64,000 nucleotides of DNA from Paracidovorax wautersii (GCF_031453675.1 NZ_JAVIZX010000001.1:124001-188000), one strand, 5' to 3'; counted from the stretch's first letter, positions 54,726 to 64,000 are shown. Notes: generated from the letters alone by a model not told the origin. Translations and numbers: made by a program.

Positions 54726-55379
54726 TCAGTGCTTAGCTTGGAGCATGCGGCTTGAGACAACCAAGATCACGACGCATACGACAGAGATCACCAGGGTGAG
54801 CCAGAGCGCCTGGGCGTCGTTGCCCGCTTGAACGGCATCGTAGATGGCTATGGAGAGCGTTTGCGTCTTGCCAGGCAGGTTCCCAGCGATCATCAACGTA
54901 GCGCCGAACTCGCCCATCGCTCGCGCGAACGCCAGCATCAGTCCCGCGGCAATGCCCCGGACAGCGAGTGGAAGCGTGACTCGCAAAAAGATCTCGAACT
55001 CGCCCGCTCCCAGCGTACGGGCTGCGTGCAAAAAGCGTCCATCGACGTCTTCAAAGGCAGCCCGAGCCGCCTTGTAGATCAACGGGAGTGACACCAGAGC
55101 CGCGGCAATCACCGCACCTTGCCAGGTGAACATCAGGTTGATGCCAAACCAGCTGTCGAGGTACTTCCCAATCACGCCATTGCGACCAATGACGACGATG
55201 AGGTAGTACCCCAACACAGTGGGAGGCAACACCATCGGCAGCATCAGCAACGCATCCACGGCGTCCTTGCCGGCAAAGCGCCGCTGAGACATCCACCAAC
55301 CCAGAGCGATGCCCACCACGCCTGCGATCAATGTGGCAAGCAGGGCAATCTTGAGCGTTAACCAGAGAGGGGCGAGCAA
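54726..55379 (-). CDS. modB: ModB, molybdate transporter permease
   Basis: A 217-residue permease with about five membrane helices. LMLPMVLPPTVLGYYLIVVIG near the start and the cytoplasmic EAA-like loop AARTLGAGEFEIFLRVTLPLA, then FARAMGEFGATLMIAGN, are typical of ModB. A stop codon lies directly before TTG 55379, which is therefore the earliest possible start. It lies 16 bases after modA. Confidence 0.92.
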   Translation of the reverse strand: MLAPLWLTLKIALLATLIAGVVGIALGWWMSQRRFAGKDAVDALLMLPMVLPPTVLGYYLIVVIGRNGVIGKYLDSWFGINLMFTWQGAVIAAALVSLPLIYKAARAAFEDVDGRFLHAARTLGAGEFEIFLRVTLPLAVRGIAAGLMLAFARAMGEFGATLMIAGNLPGKTQTLSIAIYDAVQAGNDAQALWLTLVISVVCVVILVVSSRMLQAKH

Positions 55380-55395
55380 CTACGGACCACCGGGT

Positions 55396-56160
55396 TCAAG
55401 GCTTGGAGAAACCGAATCCTTCAAGGATCTTCTGGCCGGCATCGCTGCGCACGAACGCGATGAACGCCTTGCCCAGCGCTGCGTTCTTGCTGGCAGCAAT
55501 CTGTGCGATGGGGTAGCTCACAGGGGTTGAGGTTGGAACGGTAAGCGCGATGCGCGTCTTGTCCTTCTCGATCAAGGCATCGGTGCGGTAGACGAAACCT
55601 GCGTCGACTTCTGCACGGGCCACATAGTTCAGCACTTGGCGCACGCTCTCGCCATAGATCCACTTCGGCTCAAGCGCTGCCGTCAGGCCGGCCTCCTGCA
55701 CGGAGGCCATGGTGTAGCGGCCGACAGGAACGGTACTGGGAGTTCCGGTGGAGACGCGCTTGTAGTTCTCGCCTCCAAGGTCTGCCAGCTTCTGAGGCAC
55801 CTTGGCTGCAGTAGCTGGAACAATCAGCACCAGTGTGTTGCGAGCAAAATCTGCACGGCTGCCTTCAGCAAGCAGGTTGGCCTTGGCTGCACGATCCATC
55901 GTTTCCTGATCGGCGGATGCGAACACATCAACGGGTGCGCCCTGCTGAATCTGGGCCAGAAGTGGACCAGAGGCAGCGAAATTGAAAGTCACCTTGGTAC
56001 CCGGCTTCGACTTTTCGAACGCTTGGCCGATAGACTGAAATGCATTGGTCAGGCTGGCTGCGGCCGATACCACCAACTCCTGTGCATGCACTGCCACTGG
56101 CCCCAGGGACATCGCGGCGAGAAATACTGCTTTTCCCAACCAACGTGAAGAGGTGTTCAT
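55396..56160 (-). CDS. modA: ModA, periplasmic molybdate-binding protein
   Basis: A 254-residue binding protein. The signal peptide ends at VAVHA. VSAAASLTNAFQSIGQAFEK and FNFAASGPLLAQIQQGAPVDVFASADQETM hold the oxyanion-binding serines. GTPSTVPVGRYTMASVQEAGL and VNYVARAEVDAGFVYRTDAL-type segments complete the family pattern. ATG 56160 follows GCAGGA. Molybdate feeds the cofactor of periplasmic or membrane nitrate reductases, which fits denitrifying life though no nar or nap gene lies in the window. Confidence 0.93.
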   Translation of the reverse strand: MNTSSRWLGKAVFLAAMSLGPVAVHAQELVVSAAASLTNAFQSIGQAFEKSKPGTKVTFNFAASGPLLAQIQQGAPVDVFASADQETMDRAAKANLLAEGSRADFARNTLVLIVPATAAKVPQKLADLGGENYKRVSTGTPSTVPVGRYTMASVQEAGLTAALEPKWIYGESVRQVLNYVARAEVDAGFVYRTDALIEKDKTRIALTVPTSTPVSYPIAQIAASKNAALGKAFIAFVRSDAGQKILEGFGFSKP

Positions 56161-56176
56161 TTCCTGCCCTCGCAAT

Positions 56177-56199
56177 CGCTATTCCAAAAGGTAATAGCG
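56177..56199. promoter_or_regulatory. ModE-like inverted repeat upstream of modA
   Basis: CGCTATT (56177-56183) and AATAGCG (56193-56199) are perfect inverted arms nine bases apart, 17 bases before the modA start. CGNTAT/ATANCG arms are the form of ModE operators. The gap and the loss of the inner TA pairs make this tentative. Confidence 0.5.
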
Positions 56200-56565
56200 C
56201 GATCATAGCAAGTGGGGCTTCCGCATGGTCGACGGATATCGACTGTGGATCGAGACAGCAACCGACCGCGATCGCTCCAAGCCGGGCTTCCCATGACTCG
56301 AATGCCCTCGGCTTTGACCCTGGTGCGGCTGGCATCAGCTGACAGGCTGCGAGGCAGGCAGTCGCAAGCTTCACACCGTTGATGCATTCGATGCCGCAAG
56401 CGCAAAGGTCTACGAACGTTGGTCTGATCGGTCAAAATCGCCACCCGATTGAAAACGGGGTCTCGATCTGCTTCCATTGGAATGCAGCCTCTCGTAACCG
56501 CTGTCCCGCTGTGCCTGGCCGTCCATTTCCAAACCGTGTCTGATTCCGCCCCGCCCGCCCCCTCC
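56200..56565. other. intergenic region between modA and the MFS gene
   Basis: About 365 bases upstream of two divergent genes. No gene is seen. It presumably holds both promoters, though a start of the MFS gene as early as 56,449 is formally open. Confidence 0.35.
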
Positions 56566-57786
56566 ATGGACGCTGCGCAGCCCTCGCGCGCCCTGTGGGT
56601 CATGTTTCTGTGTTTGCTGTCAGGCTTCGCGCTGAGTCAGGCCTTTCGCACGGTCGCGACCATCATCGCCACGGGCCTTCAGGCCGATTTCGGCATCTCG
56701 CCCGACTCATTGGGCGCCTTCGCTGGGCTGTTCGGCCTGTCGTTCGGCGTCACGCAGTTGCTGATGGGCATCGGCATGGATCTGTACGGACTGCGCCGCA
56801 TCGTGCTGACGGCGTTTCCTTTTGCAGTGGTGGGGTCGACGCTGTCTGCAGGCGCGCCGAGCTATGGCTGGTTGATGCTGGGGCAAATGATGATCGGCGT
56901 GGGCTGTTCGCCGGCGTTCCTGGCCTGCACGGTCTTCATTTCCCGGCACTTTCCAGCGCAACGCTTTGCATTCTTTTCGGGTGTTGGAGTCGGGATCGGT
57001 GGCTTGGGACTGATCTTCACGGGAACGCCATTGGCCTGGCTGGTGCAGCACGGGGGCTGGCGCATGGGTTTCGGTGTCTTGGCGGTGCTGTCCCTGCTGT
57101 CGTGGTTGCTGATCTATCTGCGCGTGCATGAGCCGGGTTCGGCCGAGGGCGCAGACCGTCCCAGAGAATCCTGGAAGCAGGCAGCGAGCCGTTTCGGAGA
57201 CCTTTTCCGAATGCCGCACACCTGGGGCATCTTGGTTCTGGGGATGTGCTGCTATGCCGCGTTTCTGTCGCTGCGGGGTCTCTGGCTGGGGCCGCTGCTG
57301 ATGGGACGGTTCGGGCTTTCGCTGATCGAGAGCGGCAACGTGGCGCTGGTGCTGTCGTTGATTGCCTTGTTCTGTCCGGCGCTCTTTGGCCGAATGGACC
57401 CGGGACCCGTACGCCGCCGCCGGTGGCTCGCATCCTTCTCGCTACTCATGGGTGGTCTGTTCCTGCTGATGGCGTTCCTGCACCACGCCGCAGCGGCGGT
57501 CGTTCTAATCTTCGCGATGGGAGCGCTGTCAGGCTTCGGCGTGCTGCAGTACGCCGATGTGCGGTCCTCCTACCCTGCCGAGATGACGGGCCGGGCGCTG
57601 TCGCTTTTCACCATGGCCATGTTCATTGGAGTCGCGTTGATGCAGTGGCTCACTGGACTGTTGGCGGGCTGGGCGCAGGCTCAGGGCCATGACCCCTTCC
57701 AAGCTGTCATGCTGGGCATCGCCAGCATGCTGGCGGCTGCGTCAACGGCCTTCAGATGGCTGCCGCGTTCGCCTTTGTTACCGTGA
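56566..57786 (+). CDS. MFS transporter
   Basis: About 406 residues from ATG 56566, with twelve hydrophobic segments. The loop MGIGMDLYGLRRIVL matches the MFS motif between helices 2 and 3, and the halves are joined by a charged loop (HEPGSAEGADRPRESWKQAA). In-frame GTG 56536 and ATG 56482 are alternative starts. The substrate is unknown. Neighbours for molybdate uptake and cofactor synthesis hint at, but do not show, an anion substrate. Confidence 0.85.
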   Translation: MDAAQPSRALWVMFLCLLSGFALSQAFRTVATIIATGLQADFGISPDSLGAFAGLFGLSFGVTQLLMGIGMDLYGLRRIVLTAFPFAVVGSTLSAGAPSYGWLMLGQMMIGVGCSPAFLACTVFISRHFPAQRFAFFSGVGVGIGGLGLIFTGTPLAWLVQHGGWRMGFGVLAVLSLLSWLLIYLRVHEPGSAEGADRPRESWKQAASRFGDLFRMPHTWGILVLGMCCYAAFLSLRGLWLGPLLMGRFGLSLIESGNVALVLSLIALFCPALFGRMDPGPVRRRRWLASFSLLMGGLFLLMAFLHHAAAAVVLIFAMGALSGFGVLQYADVRSSYPAEMTGRALSLFTMAMFIGVALMQWLTGLLAGWAQAQGHDPFQAVMLGIASMLAAASTAFRWLPRSPLLP

Positions 57787-58167
57787 GGGGGCGCAGCGTT
57801 AGTGTGGGAGGCAATAGGCCGCTACGGGAATGAACACCCCCTCCAATACTGGTTCCCGAGCTAGAAGCTGAGAATACGCTTCTATGGGCGGCCTCGACGA
57901 ACTTGGAATACCAAGCCTTCCTGCGAAGAACAAGAATGGCGATTGCAATCATCACTGGCGTGTTGCGCGAACTCAGGTCCGACGGGCATGAGCCGTCGGG
58001 GCATATCGGCTTGACGCATTTTTTATCTTGCGCTCAAAAAGGGGCCCGCTGCGCAACATTAGCGTGCTAGGCGGATTCATGGCGCTGTGCTGCATTCTCA
58101 ATGTGGTGGCGGTCTTCGGAGTTTTTCGTACCCAAGGCAATGAGCCACTGCCGCATTACGCTGCTTT
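57787..58167. other. intergenic stretch, no intact gene seen
   Basis: 380 bases between convergent genes, lower in GC than the core. Short frames on both strands carry hydrophobic segments (for example a minus-strand AILVLRRKAWYSKFVEAAHR) but none has start signals or a family I recognise. It may be decayed coding DNA. Confidence 0.35.
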
Positions 58168-58797
58168 TCAGGGAATTCCGCCGACTGATAAGAGATCCTC
58201 TTCGGTATCCACATCCTGCACGTAGGCAGGATCGCGCATCTCGAGGAACTGCACCCGGTTCCGATTCTTTAATAACCATCCGCGAATACCCTCATCGGGA
58301 CGATCAGACTCTGCTATGGCTTTCACGGCCTCCCACGACAGCAAGATTGGATGGCCCCGCACGCCGACATGCGTCGGAACGGCCGCATGAACGTCTCTGG
58401 CGAGAGCTAGCCAAGCACTGGTCAGTCGCTGGATATGCGATGACATCAGGGAGGGGAGGTCTCCGAGCAGCACCAACATGTCATGGCCTGCGTGGACTTG
58501 ATAGTGATCTTGGATCGCCGCCATCTGGGAGGTGACCACATCAGTGGATCCTGTTTCATTGAGCACTAATCGGGCTTTGCAGTGGGCAACCAATGGCTCT
58601 AGCTGCGCCCGGTAGGGACCGATAACCACCGAGATCTCGCCGACGCCAGCACCTCTCAAAGATGCAACTTGGCGCTCAAGAATGGCTTGTCCTTGAACGC
58701 GAAACGCCGCCTTCGGCACATGGCCCATACGGCTTCCATGTCCAGCCGCAAGAATGCTGGCTGCAAACCTTGCTTGCCCTTCTGGTCGATCGTCCAT
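58168..58797 (-). CDS. MobA/MocA-like nucleotidyltransferase
   Basis: A 209-residue NTP-transferase. The signature SILAAGHGSRMGHVPKAAFRVQGQ is followed by VVIGPYRAQLEPL, DMLVLLGDLPSLMSSHIQRL and GVRGHPILLSWEAVKAI. This is the MocA type, which attaches CMP (or GMP) to molybdopterin. A DVDTEEDL end is typical. Closeness to modABC supports a molybdenum cofactor role, though related enzymes exist in other pathways. Confidence 0.85.
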   Translation of the reverse strand: MDDRPEGQARFAASILAAGHGSRMGHVPKAAFRVQGQAILERQVASLRGAGVGEISVVIGPYRAQLEPLVAHCKARLVLNETGSTDVVTSQMAAIQDHYQVHAGHDMLVLLGDLPSLMSSHIQRLTSAWLALARDVHAAVPTHVGVRGHPILLSWEAVKAIAESDRPDEGIRGWLLKNRNRVQFLEMRDPAYVQDVDTEEDLLSVGGIP

Positions 58798-59072
58798 GCA
58801 ACAGCATCTCCTTGAATACCCATCCTAAGTCGACTTTTTTACCGCAACCCGTACACCACTGACGGCGGCTGGGAAAAGGCCACTTGTTGTCGCTCCGTGG
58901 AAAACTTCACGCACCGGGTTTCCTGGTGAGGGCCTCCCGGGCGTAGCCCCAGGGTTTGCCGTCCGCGTGCTTTCCATATCCCGTGTCAGCAGTCGCGTTG
59001 ACCTTCGAAGTGTCTCAGCGCAAAAGCAAGCAACGCTAGTGTCGCGCTAAGCAACATTTCCCCCAGTACGAG
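58798..59072. other. intergenic stretch, no gene seen
   Basis: 275 bases with stop codons in all frames at short spacing and no recognisable segment. It lies next to a truncated kinase gene, so it may be part of the same rearranged patch. Confidence 0.35.
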
Positions 59073-59557
59073 CTAAGGGCTCCCGTCCCGAGAACGGCTG
59101 GGCAGGTGCTTGAGAACGCGCTCGAGGTCGTCGAACTCCAAGGGCTTAACCAGATGGGCATAGAAACCGGCCTGCTCTGACCGCAGGCGGTCGTCGTCTT
59201 GCCCCCAACCAGTGAGTGCAATTAGAGAGATTCCGTTGCCCCAGTCGAATTCGCGTATGCGACGGCAGGCTTGGTGACCGTTCATGCTGGGCATGCCGAT
59301 GTCCATAAAGACCACTTCCGGGCGAATCTCTTGGGCAACTTCCACGGCCTCGGCACCGCTGTATGCGGCGCGCGCTTCATGGCCCTCCATCGTCAACAAA
59401 GTGACCAGCGAACGGGCCACATCCTTGTTATCGTCGACAACCAAAATCCTGCGAGGAGGTGCAGGCGCTTGTGCGGCCTGGCAGGCCGGAAGCTGCACAA
59501 CGAACCCACCCCCTCTCCCACTGCCTTCGCTACGTGCTTGCACGCTTCCGCCGTGCT
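59073..59557 (-). pseudogene. hybrid histidine kinase, C-terminal remnant
   Basis: The coding sense begins abruptly with HGGSVQARSEGSGRGGGFVV and QLPA, which is the end of a HATPase domain (G2 box and last strand), then a full receiver domain: ILVVDDNKDVARSLVTLL, the phospho-acceptor in VVFMDIGMPSMNGH, ALTGWG and LVKPLEFDDL. The sensor, HisKA and most of the ATPase domain are missing. The truncated frame still has a GTG that could start a lone receiver. The break is near 59,557, where a DUF4142 fragment on the other strand begins. Confidence 0.8.
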
Positions 59558-59818
59558 GCCAACAAGAGTGCGGCCTTGCCCGCAGCGTTGCCGTCGGACA
59601 AGCAGTCCAAGCTCGACAAGATGTCGGGCGCCAGGGACTTCGACAAGACTTTCATCGACGAAGTAGGAGTCGACGCCCACAAGACCGACATCTCGCTTTT
59701 CGAGAAGGCCAGCAAGGACGCTGACGATGCCGATCTGAAGGCTTTTGCGACCAAGACCCTGCCTACCTTGCAAGCGCATCGCGAGCATGCCGATGGTTTG
59801 AAGAAGGGCCGCAAATAG
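59558..59818 (+). pseudogene. DUF4142 protein, C-terminal remnant
   Basis: From about 59,558 the plus frame reads ANKSAALPAALPSDKQSKLD, then FDKTFIDEVGVDAHKTDISLFEKA and KDADDADLKAFATKTLPTLQ to the stop. This is the C-terminal half of DUF4142 (ferritin-like, exported) proteins. The signal peptide and first helices are absent; upstream codons of the open frame are antisense of the kinase remnant. It appears to be one side of a deletion junction. Confidence 0.8.
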
Positions 59819-60012
59819 CACCCGTGATTAAGCGGGATCGATCCGGAAGATTGCTGACTGTCCAGTAGTTTGGAACGTACTGAGCAGACTGCCGTTGCAG
59901 CGGGCAAAAGCGCCACGACAAGGCACACACTGTCGGCAAACTGAACGGCAACTTTCAGCAGCTTCCGGCAACAGCACGGAAATCCGCCAAATCGTTGTCA
60001 CCATTGAATAAG

Positions 60013-60089
60013 TGGTAGGGCGTGAGGGACTTGAACCCGCGACCAAAGGATTATGAGTCCTCTGCTCTAACCAACTGAGCTAACGCCCC
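60013..60089 (-). tRNA. tRNA with anticodon CAT (Ile2 or elongator Met)
   Basis: A 77-base cloverleaf with encoded CCA. The acceptor GGGGCGT pairs with ACGCCCT (one mismatch at the end), the D arm has TAGCTCAGTTGG, the anticodon loop is CTCATAA and the T arm has GGGTTCAAGTCCC. It lacks the unpaired first base of initiator tRNA. Ile2, with lysidine, and elongator Met cannot be told apart safely by eye. Confidence 0.92.
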
Positions 60090-60137
60090 ATGCGCCAACG
60101 CCTTCAGCGGCAGGGGCAGCCGGCCTATTGTAAGTGC

Positions 60138-61142
60138 TTACCTGCGGTGGCTCAGCGCATTGCTGACCAGCTTGGACGTGATGTCTACGATCTGGATCAT
60201 CCGGTCATAAGGCATGCGTGTGGGACCGATGACGCCGAGGGTTCCGACGATCTGGCCATCCACTTCGTAAGGCGCGCTCACCACCGACAGTTCCTCAAAC
60301 GGAACCACCTGGCTTTCGCCACCGATGAAGATGCGCACGCCCTCGGCCTGGCTCGCTACGTCAAGCAGTCGCAGGATTTGGGTCTTTTGCTCGAAGAGGT
60401 CGAAGGCCCTGCGCAGGTTGCCCATGTCACTGGAGAAGTCACTGACCGCCAGCAGGTTGCGCTCGCCGGAGAACACCACCTCATCCTGCGACTGCGACAT
60501 GGCTTCCGTTCCGGCATTCACCGCTGCCTGCATCAGCGTGGCGATCTCGCCGCGCAGCTTGTCCACCTCGGACTTGAGACGCTCGCGCACCTGTTCCATG
60601 GTCAGGCCCGAGTAGTGCGCATTGAGGAAATTGGCGGTTTCCACCAGTTGGGACTGGGAATAGTCCAGTTCGGTGAAGATCACCCGGTTTTGCACGTCGC
60701 CTTCAGGCGAGACGATGATGACCAGAAAGCGCCGCTCCGAAAGCCTCAGGAACTCGATGTGGCGAAACATCGAAGCCCGGCGCGGCGCCACGACCACCCC
60801 GACGAACTGCGACAGGTTGGAAAGCAAATGCGCAGCATTGGCAATGACCTTCTGCGGCTGTTCAGGCACCAACTGCGGCGCCATCAGTTGCTCGCGCTGC
60901 ACGGTGAGCATGGTGTCGACGAACAGCCGGTAGCCCTTAGCGGTGGGAATACGCCCCGCCGAGGTGTGGGGGCTTGCAATCAGCCCCAGGCCTTCCAGGT
61001 CTGCCATCACGTTGCGGATGGTGGCGGGCGAGAGATCCAGCCCCGATGCCTGCGACAGCGTTCGCGAACCCACGGGCTGACCGTCCGCGATGTAGCGCTC
61101 CACGAGCGCTTTCAACAACAACTTGGAACGGTCATCAAGCAT
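60138..61142 (-). CDS. hrcA: HrcA heat-shock repressor
   Basis: A 334-residue repressor of groESL and dnaK that binds CIRCE elements. The N-terminal winged helix has [44 protein letters not shown]. The body has [28 protein letters not shown] and [14 protein letters not shown]. It starts at ATG 61142. It is divergent from nadK across 28 AT-rich bases, a core gene arrangement in Burkholderiales. Confidence 0.96.
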   Translation of the reverse strand: MLDDRSKLLLKALVERYIADGQPVGSRTLSQASGLDLSPATIRNVMADLEGLGLIASPHTSAGRIPTAKGYRLFVDTMLTVQREQLMAPQLVPEQPQKVIANAAHLLSNLSQFVGVVVAPRRASMFRHIEFLRLSERRFLVIIVSPEGDVQNRVIFTELDYSQSQLVETANFLNAHYSGLTMEQVRERLKSEVDKLRGEIATLMQAAVNAGTEAMSQSQDEVVFSGERNLLAVSDFSSDMGNLRRAFDLFEQKTQILRLLDVASQAEGVRIFIGGESQVVPFEELSVVSAPYEVDGQIVGTLGVIGPTRMPYDRMIQIVDITSKLVSNALSHRR

Positions 61143-61170
61143 TGACTCATTTTAATGATGTAATTTCTGA

Positions 61171-62067
61171 ATGAACCCTAAATTCCGGCGCGTTGCGCTC
61201 ATCGGCAAGTACCAGACGTCGACGTCTGGCGCGGCTTCCGGCAGTTCAAGGCAGACGATCGAGGACATTGCCCGCTTTCTTGCCGGCCGGGGCTGCGCGG
61301 TCACATTGGAAGCAGAGACCGCAGCGAATACCGGAGTGACAGGCTATGAGGTGCTGGACGTCGAAGGCATAGGCACGCAGTGCGACTTGGGCCTGGTCGT
61401 CGGAGGGGATGGCACCATGCTCGGCATCGGCCGGCAACTGGCCAGCTACCGCACCCCGCTGATCGGCATCAACCAGGGGCGCCTGGGTTTCATCACCGAC
61501 ATTCCGCTGGAAGGTTATGAGGCCGTGCTCACGCCGATGCTCGACGGTGATTACGAAGAAGACGTGCGCCCCCTGATGCGCGCCCGCGTGATGCGGGGCG
61601 CAGAGTGCGTCTTCGAAGCGCTGGCCCTGAACGACGTGGTGGTAAACCGGGGTTCGACCTCGGGCATGGTGGAGCTGCGCGTGGAGGTCGGCGGGCAGTT
61701 CGTGTCCAACCAGCGCGCGGACGGCCTCATCATCGCGTCTCCCACGGGTTCCACGGCCTACTCGCTGTCTGCCGGCGGCCCCATGCTGCACCCTTCCATT
61801 CCCGGCTGGGTGCTGGTGCCGATCGCGCCGCACACCCTGTCCAACCGGCCCATCGTGCTGTCCGACGCCACCGAGGTTGCGGTGGAGGTGGTGGGCGGGC
61901 GCGACATCAGCGCGAATTTCGACATGCAGTCGCTCGCCTCGCTGCAGCATGGCGACCGCATCCTGGTGCAGCGCTCGGAGCACTGCGTGCACTTCCTGCA
62001 TCCGCGGGGCTGGAACTACTTCGCCACCCTGCGCAAGAAGCTGCGCTGGAACGAAGGGGGCTCCTGA
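61171..62067 (+). CDS. nadK: NAD kinase
   Basis: A 298-residue enzyme phosphorylating NAD to NADP. The motifs [11 protein letters not shown] and [13 protein letters not shown], then [39 protein letters not shown] and [11 protein letters not shown], are complete. recN starts one base after its stop. Confidence 0.96.
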   Translation: MNPKFRRVALIGKYQTSTSGAASGSSRQTIEDIARFLAGRGCAVTLEAETAANTGVTGYEVLDVEGIGTQCDLGLVVGGDGTMLGIGRQLASYRTPLIGINQGRLGFITDIPLEGYEAVLTPMLDGDYEEDVRPLMRARVMRGAECVFEALALNDVVVNRGSTSGMVELRVEVGGQFVSNQRADGLIIASPTGSTAYSLSAGGPMLHPSIPGWVLVPIAPHTLSNRPIVLSDATEVAVEVVGGRDISANFDMQSLASLQHGDRILVQRSEHCVHFLHPRGWNYFATLRKKLRWNEGGS

Positions 62068-62068
62068 C

Positions 62069-63832
62069 ATGGCGCTCAAGCGGATCGCGCTGCGCGACTT
62101 CGTGATCGTCGAGGCGCTCGACCTGGACCTGCACACCGGCTTCACCGTGCTCACCGGCGAAACCGGTGCGGGCAAATCCATCCTGATCGACGCGCTGCAG
62201 ATGCTGCTGGGCGCCCGCGCCGATACCGGCGTGATCCGGGAAGGTGCGCAGCGCACCGACATCTGTGCCGAGTTCGACGGTCCGGCCGCCCTGTCGGTCT
62301 GGCTGGACGAAGCCGGCATTCCGCAGGAAGACACCTTGCTGCTTCGCCGCACGATCGATGTGCAGGGCAAGAGCCGGGCGTGGGTGAACGGCATTCCGGC
62401 CACGGCCGCGCAGATGCGCGCCATCGGCGACCACCTGCTGGACATCCATGGCCAGCACGCCTGGCAGAGCCTGACCCGGCCCGAGGCGGTACGCGGCCTG
62501 CTCGACGCCTACGCCGGCGCGCAGACCCAGTCCCTGGCGGTGCTGTGGAGCGCGTGGCGCGATGCACAGCGCGCGCTGGCCCAGGCCCGCGCCGCGCAGG
62601 ACACGCTGCAGCAGGAGCGCGAGCGCCTGCAGTGGCAGGTGGGCGAGGTCGACAAGCTGTCCCCCCGGGCGGACGAGTGGGACGAACTCAACGCCCAGCA
62701 CACGCGGCTGTCGAACGCGCAGACGCTGCTCGACAGCGCCCAGGGCGCGCTCAGCGCCCTGGAAGACGACGACAGCGGCGCCCTGGGCCGCCTGGCGCAG
62801 GCGCAGGACCTGCTGCAGGACCATGAGCACATGGACGAGGCGCTGCAGGCGATGAGGGAAGTGCTCACGTCCTGCATCGCCCAGGCCGGCGACGTAGCCC
62901 ATTCGCTGCAGGGCTACCTGCGGCATACCGACCTGGACCCGGAACGGCTTCAGGCTCTGGATGAGCGGCTGTCGCAATGGATGTCGCTGGCGCGCCGCTA
63001 CAAGCGCACCCCGGCCGAGCTGCCGGGCTTGCTCGAAGGCTGGAAGGCCGAACTGCGCCAGCTCGACTCCGCGGCCGACCTGGCGGCGCTGGAAGCGCAG
63101 GAGCGCACGACGGCGGCTGTCTACCAGAAGGCTGCACGGGCCCTGTCGCAGCAGCGCACGCAGGCCGCCCCGCGCCTGGCGCAGGCCATCACCCAGGCGA
63201 TGCAGGGCCTGGGCATGACCGGGGGCCGCTTCGCGGTGTCCGTGGAGCCCGCCACCGAGCCCGGACCGCAAGGCATCGATGCCATCAGCTTCCTGGTCAG
63301 CAGCCACCCCGGCATGACGCCCAAGCCCATCGGCAAGGTGGCCTCCGGCGGCGAGCTGTCGCGCATCTCGCTGGCCATTTCCGTGACCACCAGCGAACTG
63401 GGCGAAGCACCCACGCTCATCTTTGACGAGGTGGATTCGGGCGTCGGCGGCGCCGTGGCCGAGACGGTCGGGCGCCTGATGCAGCAGCTCGGCCGCGACC
63501 GCCAGGTGCTGGCCGTCACCCATCTGCCGCAAGTGGCCGCCTGCGCCCACCACCACCTGGTCGTAGCCAAGCACAAGCGCGCCGAGGGAACCACCAGCGC
63601 CGTCACGCCTGCGCGGCATGAAGAACGGGTCCAGGAGCTGGCGCGCATGCTGGGCGGCGAGCGCGTGTCGGCCACCACGCTGGCCCATGCGCGCGAGATG
63701 CTGGAGGGGGCGGCCAGGCCGGCGGCAGCGCTTGCCGATGCTCCGTCCGCCGGCATGGCCCCGAAAGCACCGGCGGCCCGCAAAGCAGCAGTGAAAAAAG
63801 CCCCGGCCCAACCCACGACGAAAGCGCGCTGA
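62069..63832 (+). CDS. recN: DNA repair ATPase RecN
   Basis: A 587-residue SMC-like protein for double-strand break repair. Walker A is GETGAGKS near residue 32, then long coiled-coil arms. The signature is KVASGGELSRISLAIS, and Walker B is PTLIFDEVDSGVGGAVAE with TVGRLMQQLG and VLAVTHLPQVAACAHHH. The C-terminus carries an extra Ala/Lys/Pro-rich tail of about 40 residues (KAPAARKAAVKKAPAQP). Confidence 0.96.
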   Translation: MALKRIALRDFVIVEALDLDLHTGFTVLTGETGAGKSILIDALQMLLGARADTGVIREGAQRTDICAEFDGPAALSVWLDEAGIPQEDTLLLRRTIDVQGKSRAWVNGIPATAAQMRAIGDHLLDIHGQHAWQSLTRPEAVRGLLDAYAGAQTQSLAVLWSAWRDAQRALAQARAAQDTLQQERERLQWQVGEVDKLSPRADEWDELNAQHTRLSNAQTLLDSAQGALSALEDDDSGALGRLAQAQDLLQDHEHMDEALQAMREVLTSCIAQAGDVAHSLQGYLRHTDLDPERLQALDERLSQWMSLARRYKRTPAELPGLLEGWKAELRQLDSAADLAALEAQERTTAAVYQKAARALSQQRTQAAPRLAQAITQAMQGLGMTGGRFAVSVEPATEPGPQGIDAISFLVSSHPGMTPKPIGKVASGGELSRISLAISVTTSELGEAPTLIFDEVDSGVGGAVAETVGRLMQQLGRDRQVLAVTHLPQVAACAHHHLVVAKHKRAEGTTSAVTPARHEERVQELARMLGGERVSATTLAHAREMLEGAARPAAALADAPSAGMAPKAPAARKAAVKKAPAQPTTKAR

Positions 63833-63835
63833 CGC

Positions 63836-64000
63836 ATGGCCCTCGACATCGTTCTGATCACCGGCATGTCCGGCTCCGGTAAATCCGTCGCACTGCACGC
63901 GCTGGAGGACGCCGGCTACTACTGCGTGGACAACCTGCCGCCGGAGTTGCTGGCATCGTTCGTCGCGCTGGAGCACCAGCACCACGGCAACCGCGTGGCC
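63836..64000 (+). CDS. rapZ: RapZ RNase adaptor/nucleotide-binding protein, N-terminal part
   Basis: It starts at ATG 63836, three bases after recN, and runs off the right edge after 55 residues. [20 protein letters not shown] holds the Walker A, followed by [19 protein letters not shown], diagnostic of the RapZ/YvcJ family. In Escherichia coli RapZ adapts RNase E to the sRNA GlmZ; the C-terminal domain is outside the window. Confidence 0.95.
   Translation, partial: MALDIVLITGMSGSGKSVALHALEDAGYYCVDNLPPELLASFVALEHQHHGNRVA

Overview
The window looks like chromosome of a denitrifying Comamonadaceae betaproteobacterium, most like Acidovorax and its relatives. I infer this from the high GC content, the nirS-type denitrification genes with tandem nir and nor genes, the gene order gmk-rpoZ-spoT and hrcA-nadK-recN-rapZ, and a dispersed repeat with the core GCGCTTATCCATCAAGCGC that I know as common in this family. 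No species call is possible from the sequence alone.

Bases 1-28,850 hold a complete set for reducing nitrite to dinitrogen. On the minus strand lie nosZ, nosR, nosD, nosF, nosY and two nosL paralogues (nitrous oxide reductase, its flavin/iron-sulfur partner and its copper-site assembly proteins). Divergent from nosZ are a lipoprotein cytochrome c and an ApbE/NosX flavin transferase. A uroporphyrinogen-III methyltransferase (nirE/cobA) is divergent from the long plus-strand run nirS-M-C-F-DL-G-H-J-N, norE, norF, norC, norB, norQ, norD and a dnr-type Crp/Fnr regulator. Together these make cytochrome cd1 nitrite reductase with its heme d1, nitric oxide reductase and its assembly ATPase, and nitrous oxide reductase. 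Two near-perfect palindromes with a TTGAAC-N2-GTTCAA core lie before nirS/nirE and before norC. A different, FNR-like TTGAT-N4-ATCAA box lies before nosZ and the cytochrome.

Bases 28,900-43,000 are mostly housekeeping: a DUF2628/SPOR protein, an I78 inhibitor lipoprotein, a MITE-like element, hemW, rdgB, rph, a protein phosphatase and kinase pair, yicC, an esterase, gmk, rpoZ, spoT and greB. Bases 43,000-60,000 are accessory and partly decayed. They hold tRNA-Arg, several very small stress-type genes, DUF1428 and DUF899 genes, a FecI-FecR-FecA iron-uptake signalling set under a Fur box, a polB scrap, a frameshifted DUF6279 lipoprotein gene, an H-NS protein with a long basic tail, modABC, an MFS transporter, a MobA/MocA-like gene, and a scar where a hybrid histidine kinase and a DUF4142 gene have both lost their front halves. 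From 60,000 on the window returns to core genes: a CAU tRNA, hrcA, nadK, recN and rapZ (cut by the edge).

The most unusual signal is a pair of intergenic RNA-like structures near 43.1 and 45.2 kb. They share an invariant seven-base bulge between two stems whose base pairs differ in a compensated way, and each is followed by an intrinsic terminator. A second is a norC leader hairpin that could hide the ribosome binding site only in transcripts reading through from the nir genes.
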